NCBI RefSeq assembly: GCF_001425175.1
Contig: NZ_LMDV01000009.1
Span: 852,542 to 916,541, forward strand
Reading direction: 5' to 3'
Length of the DNA: 64,000 nt
Origin: Nocardioides sp. Root1257
GTDB taxonomy: Bacteria; Actinomycetota; Actinomycetes; Propionibacteriales; Nocardioidaceae
Shown: one piece after another, positions 17,000 to 25,661 of the stretch
How the letters are laid out: each line of letters begins with the position of its first letter
Position numbering within the stretch: the first letter of the stretch is position 1
Notes under the pieces: generated by a model
Databases searched by the model: none
What the model was told of the DNA's origin: nothing
What the model saw: the letters and a program-made list of their open reading frames with translations, nothing else
Program-made: the position numbers and the translations under genes

Positions 17000-18220
17000 T
17001 CAGCTCAGGGCACGCTCCTCGCGCACCGGGACCAGCGGAGCGGCCACCAGCGGGAAGAGCGCGGCCAGGGCGAAGGCCGCGGCGTACCCGAGCTCACCGA
17101 TGGCGAGCCCCGCGAGCGGCGGTACGGCGGAGCCGGCGAGGAACTGCGCGGTGTTCTGGGCGCCCATCGCACGGCCCGACCAGAACGGGCCGGCACGCTC
17201 GGCGACGGCGGTGAACGCGAGGCCGTTGTCGGCGACCGTCACCAGGGTGGCCACGACGACGAGCAGCACCGCGACCGCGAGATCGAGCGCTGCGGTCAGG
17301 CCGAGCAGCGCCATCGTGACGGCGGCGGCCAGGGCGACCCAGCGCAGCGGCCGCAGCCGGCTGCCGACCACGTCGGAGAGCTGGCCGACCGCGATCCGGC
17401 CCAGCGCGCCGGCGACCTGGGCGAGCGCGACCAGCGATCCGGCCGCAGCCGGCGACCAGTCGCGCTCCTGCACGAGCCAGACCAGCGCGAAGGACCACAC
17501 CAGGAACTGCGGGACGACGAGGAGCACCGAGACGCCGTGGATCCGGGCCAGGAAGGAGTCCTGCCGGTACGGATTGGCGACCGGTGTGCCCGCCGTCCGC
17601 TCCGGGCGCGGCGGGTCGACGACCACGGCGGCGGCGAGGAGCGCGGCGAGCGCGCAGGCGATCGTTGGCACCCAGAGCGCCGCCTGGACGCCGTGCCCGT
17701 CGGCGACGACGGCGATCGAGATCGCCGCCACCCCGACGCCGATCGGCTGCGACATCTGCCGGATGCCCATGGCGAGGCCGCGCCGTTGCGGTGGGAACCA
17801 GCCGACGACGACGCGGCCGCTCGCGGCGTTCGTGCTCGCTGCGGCGGCACCGGCGAGGAAGAGCGTGACCACCAGGAGCGACAGGCTGTCGGTCAGCGCG
17901 CTGGCGAGCCCGGCCAGCGTCGTGGCCGCGAGCCCGGTGAGCATCACGAAGCGCTCACCGCGCCGGTCGGTGACCCAGCCCCACGCGACCAGCGTGAGCA
18001 TCACGCCGACGGTCGGTGCCGCGGCGACCAGGCCGGCCTCCGCCAGGCTGAGGCCCTCTCGCTCGTGGAGGGTCGGGATCAGGAACGCGGGCCCGTGGAT
18101 CATCACGGCCGCAGCCGCCTGGGCCAGCGTGCTGGCGGCCAGCATCGACCACCGACGAGCGGTGGAGACGGTGCGGACCGGCGCGGTCGGCAGCTGACGG
18201 AGGCTCACGCCCCCAGTCAA
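17000..18220 (-). CDS. Major facilitator superfamily transporter
   Basis: The 406-residue protein has about twelve transmembrane helices. It carries the MFS loop 2-3 signature WGWVTDRRGERFVMLTGL near 81 and its repeat in the second half (GQLSDVVGSRLRP near 275). FPPQRRGLAMGIRQMSQPIG near 141 resembles the oxalate/formate and cyanate transporter groups. A downstream in-frame GTG at 18208 (SLRQLPTAP) could be the true start. No substrate can be assigned. Its 36-base gap to the coiled-coil protein gene suggests one transcript. Confidence 0.92.
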   Translation of the reverse strand: MTGGVSLRQLPTAPVRTVSTARRWSMLAASTLAQAAAAVMIHGPAFLIPTLHEREGLSLAEAGLVAAAPTVGVMLTLVAWGWVTDRRGERFVMLTGLAATTLAGLASALTDSLSLLVVTLFLAGAAAASTNAASGRVVVGWFPPQRRGLAMGIRQMSQPIGVGVAAISIAVVADGHGVQAALWVPTIACALAALLAAAVVVDPPRPERTAGTPVANPYRQDSFLARIHGVSVLLVVPQFLVWSFALVWLVQERDWSPAAAGSLVALAQVAGALGRIAVGQLSDVVGSRLRPLRWVALAAAVTMALLGLTAALDLAVAVLLVVVATLVTVADNGLAFTAVAERAGPFWSGRAMGAQNTAQFLAGSAVPPLAGLAIGELGYAAAFALAALFPLVAAPLVPVREERALS

Positions 18221-18284
18221 CGCCGCGCCGGTCCGCCTCTCGTGCTGCGTCTTGCAGGGTGATCTGTGAGATCGACGACCAGCG

Positions 18285-19571
18285 TCAGCTGACGATCTTC
18301 TTCAGCCGCTTGACGACGAGCCGCGCGTTGCCCAGTTCGATCACGGCGCCGCTGCCGTCGAGGACGGTGATCCGCAGCGCCGTCACCTTGATGCCGCCGG
18401 GGATCCGGGTGGTGATCGAGGGCTCGAGCTTGGCGACGCCGGGGATCTCCAGACCCTGGGCGGGCAGCGTCTGCGACTGACCGTTGACCACCAGCCTGCC
18501 GAGCGTCGTGCCGCGGGTGTTGGCCTTGAGCTTGGTGCGGTTCGGGCCGTAGCGCGCGACGTTGACCTGGCCCACGATGCCGGTGACCTGCAGCGCCCCG
18601 CCGAGGTTGATCGAGGCGACCCGGCTGCGCTCGCGACCCCACGCGCGACGCTTGTCCTGGTCGCCGACCGAGGAGCTCGAGGCGGCGCCGATGACGACCT
18701 GGCCGCCGAGGTCGAGTCCCGCCAGCTCGCGCTTGCGCTCGACGCCGTTCGTGCCCTGGCAGGGCATCTTCGTCAGGGGGTTGCGGCCGAGGCGGACGAT
18801 GTCGCCCGCGGCGTTGCCCCCGATCGCGTACGCGTCACCGGAGAAGACGCCGATCGTCGCGCCGCGGCCGATCTGCGCGACGGCGTGCGCCACGCGGACG
18901 ACCGAGCCGCTCTGGTAGAGCCGGACCAGGATGCCGTTGGCGAACACCTGGGCACCGTTGGCGGAGGCGTTGGCCTTCTTGTGGGCGAAGAACACCTTGC
19001 CGAACTGCGGGATCTCGACGGGCTGGCTCGGCGTCGGGAGCGGGAGGTCCATGGCGGGCCCCACGGGCGGCTGGAACTGGAGCTTGGCCAGGTCGGTGTT
19101 CGCCTCGGTCTTGAAGCCGGTTCCGTCGTGGAAGGCGTGCGCGGTGGTGGAGACTGCCGAGAGCGTCAGGGTGCCGAGCGGCGAGTCGCTGAGCACCACC
19201 TTGCCGATGGTGTTCTCGGCCCAGGAGGAGACCACGCCGTTGCTCCGGGTCGTCCACACCCGCGTCTTGATCCCGCTCAGCGTGCCCAGGCCGGGCAGCG
19301 CGACGTCGGCGACCTGGTTGTTCTTGTCGATGCCGGCCAGGTTGGTGCAGCCGATGACCTCGTACGCCGGCACGCCGGACTGCGCCGGCGCCTGACCGCC
19401 CTGGACCCGGGTGCCGTAGCCCCAGCTCTTGAGGGCGAACGGCGTGGCTGCGGGGTTCTTCGACCGCTCCTGCGCGGCCGGTGCCGCGTCCGCGACGGTG
19501 AGCCCGGTGCCGACGAGGGTGACGGCGAGTCCTGCTGCCATCGTCGCAAGCAAGGTCCGTGTACGTGCCAT
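18285..19571 (-). CDS. Secreted protein, possibly of the choice-of-anchor P type
   Basis: The 428-residue protein starts MARTRTLLATMAAGLAVTLV with a clear signal peptide ending near APAAQ, and is predicted to be extracellular. The rest is beta-rich with many Gly/Ala/Ser turns (KSWGYGTRVQGG, VIGAASSSSV, KVTALRITVLDG). Two cysteines (GCTNLAG and MPCQG) could pair. The chosen ATG has GGAGGG upstream; an earlier in-frame ATG adds 36 residues without signal character. I think it belongs to a group of repeated actinobacterial surface proteins sometimes called choice-of-anchor P, but this is from memory. It is divergent from hutH. Confidence 0.7.
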   Translation of the reverse strand: MARTRTLLATMAAGLAVTLVGTGLTVADAAPAAQERSKNPAATPFALKSWGYGTRVQGGQAPAQSGVPAYEVIGCTNLAGIDKNNQVADVALPGLGTLSGIKTRVWTTRSNGVVSSWAENTIGKVVLSDSPLGTLTLSAVSTTAHAFHDGTGFKTEANTDLAKLQFQPPVGPAMDLPLPTPSQPVEIPQFGKVFFAHKKANASANGAQVFANGILVRLYQSGSVVRVAHAVAQIGRGATIGVFSGDAYAIGGNAAGDIVRLGRNPLTKMPCQGTNGVERKRELAGLDLGGQVVIGAASSSSVGDQDKRRAWGRERSRVASINLGGALQVTGIVGQVNVARYGPNRTKLKANTRGTTLGRLVVNGQSQTLPAQGLEIPGVAKLEPSITTRIPGGIKVTALRITVLDGSGAVIELGNARLVVKRLKKIVS

Positions 19572-19750
19572 GGCCGTTTCCCTCCAGTTGCCGGTCCGTC
19601 CCCACGAACCGCCCGATGAGTGCACCTGTCCCCTGACAACGGTGGTGGCAGTCACTAAGTCACCTGTGACACCGGTCACGTCTCGGATCTCAGACGGTGG
19701 TGGGTTGTCGGGACCTGTCCCGTACCCGGAGCGGCGGCGAGGATGGAGCC

Positions 19751-21319
19751 ATGACGACCGGCACCCGCGACCTGACCCAGCCCGTCGAGATCGGCGTCGG
19801 TGCGGTCTCCTTCGACGACCTGCTCGCCGTGGCCCGCTCCGGTGCGCCGGTGCGGCTCTCCGGGGACGCGCTCGTCGCGATCGACCGGGCGCGGGCCGTG
19901 GTCGACGAGCTCGCCGAGGCGCCCACCCCGGCGTACGGCATCTCGACCGGCTTCGGTGCGCTCGCGACCCGCCACATCCCCACCGAGATGCGGGCCCAGC
20001 TGCAGCGCTCGCTGGTGCGCTCGCACGCCGCGGGCTCGGGTCCCGAGGTCGAGCGCGAGGTGGTGCGCGCCCTGATGCTGCTGCGTCTCTCGACGCTGGC
20101 GACCGGGCACACCGGCGTACGCCGGGAGACGGCGGAGCTGCTGGCCGGGCTGCTCACCCACGGCATCACGCCAGTGGTGCGGGAGTACGGCTCGCTCGGC
20201 TGCTCGGGCGACCTGGCGCCGCTGTCGCACTGCGCGCTCGCACTCATGGGCGAGGGCGAGGTCCGCGACGCCACCGGGACGCTGCTGCCGGCGGCAGAGG
20301 CGCTGGCCGCGGCCGGTCTCGCCCCGGTCGAGCTGGCGGCGAAGGAGGGCCTGGCGCTCATCAACGGCACCGACGGGATGCTCGGCATGCTGGTCATGGC
20401 GATCGCCGACCTGCGGATGCTGCTCCGCACGGCCGACGTCGCGGCCGCCATGTCCGTCGAGGGTCAGCTCGCGACCGACCGGGTCTTCGCCCCCGAGCTG
20501 CAGGCGATCCGGCCGCACCCCGGCCAGGCCGCGTCGGCCGCCAACCTGGTCGCCCTGCTCGCCGGCTCGGGCGTGGTCGCGTCGCACCGCGGACCCGACT
20601 GCAACCGGGTCCAGGACGCCTACTCACTCCGCTGCTCGCCGCAGGTGCACGGCGCCGCACGCGACACCGTCGAGCACGCCGCGAGCGTCGCCTCCATCGA
20701 GCTGCGGTCGGCCGTCGACAACCCCGTCGTGCTCGCCTCCGAGGGACGGGTGGAGTCCAACGGCAACTTTCACGGCGCGCCCGTCGCCTACGTGCTCGAC
20801 TTCCTGGCGATCGTCGCCGCCGACGTCGCGTCGATCAGCGAGCGGCGTACGGATCGCTTCCTCGACAAGGCCCGCAACCACGGGCTCCCGCCGTTCCTCG
20901 CCGACGACCCGGGCGTCGACAGCGGGCACATGATCGCGCAGTACACGCAGGCCGCGATCGTCTCGGAGCTCAAGCGGCTCGCGGTCCCCGCGTCCGTCGA
21001 CTCCATCCCGTCCAGCGCGATGCAGGAGGACCACGTGTCGATGGGCTGGTCGGCCGCGCGCAAGCTGCGCCGCTCGGTCGACGGCCTGACCCGGGTCGTC
21101 GCGATCGAGGTCCTGACCGCTGCTCGGGCGCTGGACCTGCGCGCCCCGCTCGAGCCGGCGCCGGCGACCGGCGCCGTCATCGACCTGCTGCGCTCGTCCG
21201 GGATCGAAGGTCCTGGGCCGGACCGTCACCTGTCGCCCGAGATCGAGGCCGCCGTCCAGCTGGTCGCCTCCGGCGCGGTGCTGAGCGCCGCCGAGGGGGT
21301 GCTCGGGCGCCTGGGCTGA
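19751..21319 (+). CDS. hutH: Histidine ammonia-lyase
   Basis: HutH deaminates L-histidine to urocanate, the first step of histidine degradation. The 522-residue length is normal. The active-site Tyr is in AYGISTGFGALA (Tyr62). The loop forming the MIO cofactor is REYGSLGCSGDLAPLSH, so the autocatalytic triad is Cys151-Ser152-Gly153 rather than the textbook Ala-Ser-Gly; I recall the Cys form in other actinobacteria. QDAYSLRCSPQVHG and the C-terminal SSAMQEDHVSMGW segment are also conserved. The ATG is preceded by AGGATGGAG; a GTG 54 bases upstream is less likely. A chemoreceptor gene separates it from hutU. Confidence 0.97.
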   Translation: MTTGTRDLTQPVEIGVGAVSFDDLLAVARSGAPVRLSGDALVAIDRARAVVDELAEAPTPAYGISTGFGALATRHIPTEMRAQLQRSLVRSHAAGSGPEVEREVVRALMLLRLSTLATGHTGVRRETAELLAGLLTHGITPVVREYGSLGCSGDLAPLSHCALALMGEGEVRDATGTLLPAAEALAAAGLAPVELAAKEGLALINGTDGMLGMLVMAIADLRMLLRTADVAAAMSVEGQLATDRVFAPELQAIRPHPGQAASAANLVALLAGSGVVASHRGPDCNRVQDAYSLRCSPQVHGAARDTVEHAASVASIELRSAVDNPVVLASEGRVESNGNFHGAPVAYVLDFLAIVAADVASISERRTDRFLDKARNHGLPPFLADDPGVDSGHMIAQYTQAAIVSELKRLAVPASVDSIPSSAMQEDHVSMGWSAARKLRRSVDGLTRVVAIEVLTAARALDLRAPLEPAPATGAVIDLLRSSGIEGPGPDRHLSPEIEAAVQLVASGAVLSAAEGVLGRLG

Positions 21320-21404
21320 CCCGTGACCTCTCAGGTCGGAGCCCGCCCGGTCGATCCACTCCGCATGACTCGGATCGACGGACGATCCGAAACGGAGGTG
21401 GATC

Positions 21405-22991
21405 GTGTCCAAGTCGTCCCTGTCGTCCCTCTCGCTGAGGACCAGGCTCCTCGCGGCGTTCCTGGTGGTCTCGTTGGCGAGCGTCATCGTCGCGGGCTTC
21501 GCGCTCACGCGGATGAACACCATCAGTGACCGTGCGCAAGCCGTCTACGAGCAGGGCACCGTCCAGCTCGACGGCACCCGCAACCTGCAGGCGCTGTGGT
21601 GGGAGTACGAGACCCACGACGCCCGTATGTCGATCACGGGCCTGCCGCCCGCGGTGCTGGCCGAGGAGCAGAAGGCCCAGGCCGCGTCGCTCGACGAGCT
21701 CAACTCCAGCATCGATCGCGTCAAGGGGATGGATCTCCCCGCGGACGTCGCCACCAACGTCGACGCGTTCGCCACGGCCATCCAGAGCACGATCGACGCC
21801 GTCGACCAGCTGAAGACCGGCACGCTCACCCCCGCCGAGTCGGGCGCGATCCTCAGCCAGCTCACCAGCCTGGCCGTCGACGCCCAGAAGGCGATCGACG
21901 CCGCCAACGCGGCCGAGCAGAAGTCGGCCGCCGACCAGGCGCAGTCGGCGCGCGACGCCTTCGAGTCGGCCCGCACCCTCACCATCGCGATCATCGTGGT
22001 CGGCCTGGCGCTCAGCGTCGGCCTCGGCTTCGCCTCCTCGCGCAGCGTCGCCGGTCCGGTCGACGCCACCCGCGACGTGCTCGCCCGGGTCGCCGAGGGC
22101 GACCTGACCGTCCGCGTGGACGAGTCCGGCGCCCGTGAGATCGCCGAGATGAACCGCTCGCTCAACCAGACCCTCGAGGCCTTCAGCTCCGTCATGGTCA
22201 TGGTCCGCGACTTCGCCCAGCGCCTCGCCGGCTCCTCGGCCAACCTCAACGGCACCGCCGGCGCCATCGCCGTCAACGTCGAGGGCGTCGCCCAGCAGGC
22301 CGAGCTCGTCTCGTCGTCGGCGAGCGACGTGTCCCGCAACGTCGGCACGGTCGCCGACGGCTCCGAGCAGATGGAGTCGGCGATCCGCGAGATCGCCCAG
22401 AGCGCGAACGCGGCCGCCCAGGTCGCCGGCAACGCGGTGGGCATCGCCGAGAACACCACCGAGACCGTCGGCAAGCTCGGCGCGTCCTCGCAGGAGATCG
22501 CATCTGTCGTCAAGGCGATCACCTCGATCGCCGAGCAGACCAACCTGCTGGCCCTCAACGCCACCATCGAGGCGGCCCGGGCCGGCGAGGCCGGCAAGGG
22601 CTTCGCCGTCGTCGCCGGCGAGGTCAAGGAGCTCGCGCAGGAGACCGCGCGCGCCACCGAGGACATCTCGCGTCGCGTCGTCGCCATCCAGGCCGACACC
22701 AGCGGGGCCGTCGAGGCGATCAGCCAGATCAGCGCCGTCATCGCCGAGATCAACGACTTCCAGATGACGATCGCCTCGGCCGTGGAGGAGCAGACCGCGA
22801 CCACGAACGAGATGAACCGCAACGTGCTCGAGGCCGCCAACGGGTCCGAGGGCATCGCCGACAACGTCGCCGGGATCGCCGGGGCTGCGGCCCAGACGCT
22901 CGCGAGTGTCAACGACGCCCAGCGCGCCGCCGGCGAGCTCGCCGAGATGGGTGCTCAGCTCGAGGAGGCGGTCGGCCGCTTCCAGGTCTGA
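21405..22991 (+). CDS. Methyl-accepting chemotaxis protein
   Basis: The 528-residue receptor has TM1 (about 14-34), an extracytoplasmic four-helix-type sensor of about 150 residues, TM2 (about 187-208, TIAIIVVGLALSVGLGF), a HAMP domain (about 210-262) and a long cytoplasmic signalling helix. The hairpin tip reads SIAEQTNLLALNATIEAARA, the invariant receptor-kinase contact. There is no C-terminal methyltransferase-tethering pentapeptide; it ends GRFQV. It starts at a GTG with GGAGGTGGATC upstream. Lying between hutH and hutU, it may sense histidine, urocanate or another nitrogen source, but that is inference. No other chemotaxis gene is in the window. Confidence 0.95.
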   Translation: MSKSSLSSLSLRTRLLAAFLVVSLASVIVAGFALTRMNTISDRAQAVYEQGTVQLDGTRNLQALWWEYETHDARMSITGLPPAVLAEEQKAQAASLDELNSSIDRVKGMDLPADVATNVDAFATAIQSTIDAVDQLKTGTLTPAESGAILSQLTSLAVDAQKAIDAANAAEQKSAADQAQSARDAFESARTLTIAIIVVGLALSVGLGFASSRSVAGPVDATRDVLARVAEGDLTVRVDESGAREIAEMNRSLNQTLEAFSSVMVMVRDFAQRLAGSSANLNGTAGAIAVNVEGVAQQAELVSSSASDVSRNVGTVADGSEQMESAIREIAQSANAAAQVAGNAVGIAENTTETVGKLGASSQEIASVVKAITSIAEQTNLLALNATIEAARAGEAGKGFAVVAGEVKELAQETARATEDISRRVVAIQADTSGAVEAISQISAVIAEINDFQMTIASAVEEQTATTNEMNRNVLEAANGSEGIADNVAGIAGAAAQTLASVNDAQRAAGELAEMGAQLEEAVGRFQV

Positions 22992-23011
22992 TCGAGGCCG
23001 CGCCACTCACC

Positions 23012-23047
23012 GACCCCGGTCGTCTCGCATCCGAGACGGCCGGGGTC
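23012..23047 (+). terminator. Hairpin terminator after the chemoreceptor gene
   Basis: A 16-bp stem with one mismatch (GACCCCGGTCGTCTCG with CGAGACGGCCGGGGTC) closes a four-base loop, 20 bases after the chemoreceptor stop. It lacks a T-tract. It separates the chemoreceptor from hutU, so hutU probably has its own promoter. Confidence 0.75.
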
Positions 23048-23091
23048 GCGGCGTACTGGCGGCGGCCCGCCCCACCTCGTTCACTGGTGCC

Positions 23092-24765
23092 ATGGCCTCG
23101 AACCCGCTGCCCGAGAACCCACGGCTCCCCATCCACGCCGCCCACGGCACCGAGCTGACCGCGAAGTCGTGGCAGACCGAGGCGCCGCTGCGGATGCTGA
23201 TGAACAACCTCGACCCCGAGAACGCCGAGCGTCCCGAGGACCTCGTCGTCTACGGCGGCACCGGCAAGGCGGCCCGCAACTGGGAGTCGTACGACGCGCT
23301 CGTCCGTACGCTCACCACGCTCGAGGACGACGAGACGATGCTCGTGCAGTCGGGCAAGCCGGTCGGCGTGATGCGCACGCACGAGTGGGCCCCGCGGGTC
23401 CTGATCGCCAACTCCAACCTCGTGGGCGACTGGGCGAACTGGGAGGAGTTCCGTCGGCTCGAGGACCTCGGTCTGACGATGTACGGCCAGATGACGGCCG
23501 GCTCCTGGATCTACATCGGCACCCAGGGCATCCTCCAGGGCACCTTCGAGACGTTCGCGGCCGTCGCGGACAAGAGGTTCGACGGGACGCTCGCCGGGAC
23601 GATCACCGTCACGGCCGGTCTCGGCGGCATGGGCGGCGCGCAGCCGCTCGCCGTCACCATGAACGACGGTGTCGTGATCTGCATCGAGTGCGACCAGTCG
23701 CGCATCCAGCGCCGGATCGACCACCGCTACCTCGACGTCCAGGCCGACTCTCTCGAGCACGCGGTCAAGCTCGCGGTCGAGGCCCGCGACGAGCGCCGGG
23801 CGCTGTCGATCGGCGTCCTCGGCAACGCGGCCGAGCTGCTGCCGGCGCTGCTGGAGATGGACGCGCCGATCGACATCGTCACCGACCAGACCTCGGCCCA
23901 CGACCCGCTCTTCTACCTCCCGGTCGGCGTGCCGTTCGAGGAGTGGGAGGCGCGTCGTACGTCGGACCCGGCGGGCTTCACCAAGGAGGCGCAGGCCGCG
24001 ATGGCCGCGCACGTCCGGGCGATGGTCGAGTTCCAGGACAAGGGCGCCGAGGTCTTCGACTACGGCAACTCGATCCGCGACGAGGCCCGCAAGGGCGGCT
24101 ACGACCGGGCCTTCGAGTTCCCGGGCTTCGTGCCGGCGTACATCCGCCCGCTCTTCTGCGAGGGCAAGGGCCCCTTCCGCTGGGCCGCGCTCTCCGGCGA
24201 CCCGGCCGACATCGCGGCCACCGACAAGGCGATCCTCGAGCTCTTCCCCGACAACGAGCGGCTCCGGAAGTGGATCACCATGGCCGGCGAGCGCGTGCAC
24301 TTCCAGGGCCTGCCGGCCCGGATCTGCTGGCTGGGGTACGGCGAGCGCCACCTGGCCGGCCTGAAGTTCAACGAGATGGTCGCGTCGGGCGAGCTCAAGG
24401 CGCCCGTCGTGATCGGCCGCGACCACCTCGACTGCGGGTCGGTCGCGTCGCCGTACCGCGAGACCGAGGCGATGCTCGACGGCTCCGACGCGATCGCCGA
24501 CTGGGCGCTGCTCAACGCGCTGGTCAACACGGCGTCGGGCGCGAGCTGGGTGTCGATCCACCACGGCGGCGGCGTCGGCATGGGCCGCTCGATCCACGCC
24601 GGCCAGGTCTGTGTCGCGGACGGCACCGACGTGGCCGCGCAGAAGATCGAGCGGGTCCTCACCAACGACCCGGGCATGGGCGTCATCCGCCACGTCGATG
24701 CGGGCTACGACCGCGCCGCCGAGGTCGCCGCGGAGCGCGGCGTCCGGATCCCCATCTCCGAATAG
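23092..24765 (+). CDS. hutU: Urocanate hydratase
   Basis: HutU adds water to urocanate to give 4-imidazolone-5-propionate, using tightly bound NAD+ as an electrophile. The 557 residues match the family throughout. GGTGKAARNWESYD is near 52, the NAD-binding TVTAGLGGMGGAQPLAVT near 172, and the catalytic Cys lies in VIGRDHLDCGSVASPYRET near 437. The C-terminal HHGGGVGMGRSIHAGQV is diagnostic. It starts at an ATG 100 bases after the chemoreceptor gene. Its stop codon directly abuts the end of a convergent gene. Confidence 0.98.
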   Translation: MASNPLPENPRLPIHAAHGTELTAKSWQTEAPLRMLMNNLDPENAERPEDLVVYGGTGKAARNWESYDALVRTLTTLEDDETMLVQSGKPVGVMRTHEWAPRVLIANSNLVGDWANWEEFRRLEDLGLTMYGQMTAGSWIYIGTQGILQGTFETFAAVADKRFDGTLAGTITVTAGLGGMGGAQPLAVTMNDGVVICIECDQSRIQRRIDHRYLDVQADSLEHAVKLAVEARDERRALSIGVLGNAAELLPALLEMDAPIDIVTDQTSAHDPLFYLPVGVPFEEWEARRTSDPAGFTKEAQAAMAAHVRAMVEFQDKGAEVFDYGNSIRDEARKGGYDRAFEFPGFVPAYIRPLFCEGKGPFRWAALSGDPADIAATDKAILELFPDNERLRKWITMAGERVHFQGLPARICWLGYGERHLAGLKFNEMVASGELKAPVVIGRDHLDCGSVASPYRETEAMLDGSDAIADWALLNALVNTASGASWVSIHHGGGVGMGRSIHAGQVCVADGTDVAAQKIERVLTNDPGMGVIRHVDAGYDRAAEVAAERGVRIPISE

Positions 24766-25572
24766 TCATCGGCAGGAGCGCCCGGACGCGGCGGACACGC
24801 ACGACTTGCGGGCCGCGTGCCGGGCGGACGGGGTGGGGGCGAGGCCGTTCGCGAGCACGGTGACCGAGCCGACGCCGGCGGTCCCCGACGTCGCGCTGCC
24901 TCCGTTGGCGCCGGAGGTGCAGCCGCCCGCCAGTGCGACGGTGTGGTCGCCGGCCGGCACCGCGTCCGCCGTGATGCCGGTGAGGTGGATCGCGGGGAAC
25001 CCGGCGTAGTCGAAGCTGATCGTCACCGCCTCGCCGAGCTGCATCGAGCTCGACAGGATCGGCGTGCCGTCGACCTGGATCCACCACCGCACGAAGCTGG
25101 ACGACGGGCACTGGAGCTGGCCGCTGCCGGTGAACTCGACGAGCAGCCGTCCCGTCTTCGTCGTGGTGAAGGTGGCGGTGGAGGTCGTGACACCGGCCGC
25201 CGGGAGGGTCGGGGTGGCGCCGAGACCGACCACCTCGTTGACCTCCGCCTTCGTCAGGTAGGAGGCGGCCGGTTGCCCGCCGAGGTTCGCGGCGTTGCCC
25301 GCGTTCGTGGCCGTCGTCGCGGTCTTGGCCTTCGGCGCCACCGCGATGATGTTGTTGGGCAGCAGCCCGGTGCGCTTGTCGGTGGCGACCAGCTTGCCCT
25401 TGCGGGCCTTGACGCTGGCCTTGGCGCCGACCGCGTGCTTGTGGTCCACGGTGTCGGCGTTGAGGGCCTTCGCGATGGCGGGACCGCCGGCGAAGCCGAC
25501 GGACATGACGAGTGCGGCCGCGGACAGCACGACGGCGATCCGGTTGCCCCTGCGGGGTTCGGTGGTAGACAT
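24766..25572 (-). CDS. Secreted hypothetical protein
   Basis: The 268-residue protein has an N-terminal signal sequence (RIAVVLSAAALVMSVGFAGG), a basic spacer of about 50 residues, an alanine/asparagine-rich stretch (TTATNAGNAANLGGQPAAS) that resembles collagen-tail/tail-fibre repeat style, and a C-terminal beta-rich domain of about 130 residues with a probable Cys pair (LQCPSS and GGCTSG). The last 25 residues are basic and contain two more Cys. It is probably a surface or secreted protein; I do not recognise its family. It ends on the base following the hutU stop, with no intergenic space. Confidence 0.75.
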   Translation of the reverse strand: MSTTEPRRGNRIAVVLSAAALVMSVGFAGGPAIAKALNADTVDHKHAVGAKASVKARKGKLVATDKRTGLLPNNIIAVAPKAKTATTATNAGNAANLGGQPAASYLTKAEVNEVVGLGATPTLPAAGVTTSTATFTTTKTGRLLVEFTGSGQLQCPSSSFVRWWIQVDGTPILSSSMQLGEAVTISFDYAGFPAIHLTGITADAVPAGDHTVALAGGCTSGANGGSATSGTAGVGSVTVLANGLAPTPSARHAARKSCVSAASGRSCR

Positions 25573-25661
25573 CTCCCCACCATCGGCGCGGCGGTGTCGA
25601 GCCGCATGCCCCGTTTGGGTTGTATCTGAAGACGCATCCCCTGCTCGCGTGATGTGCCACA

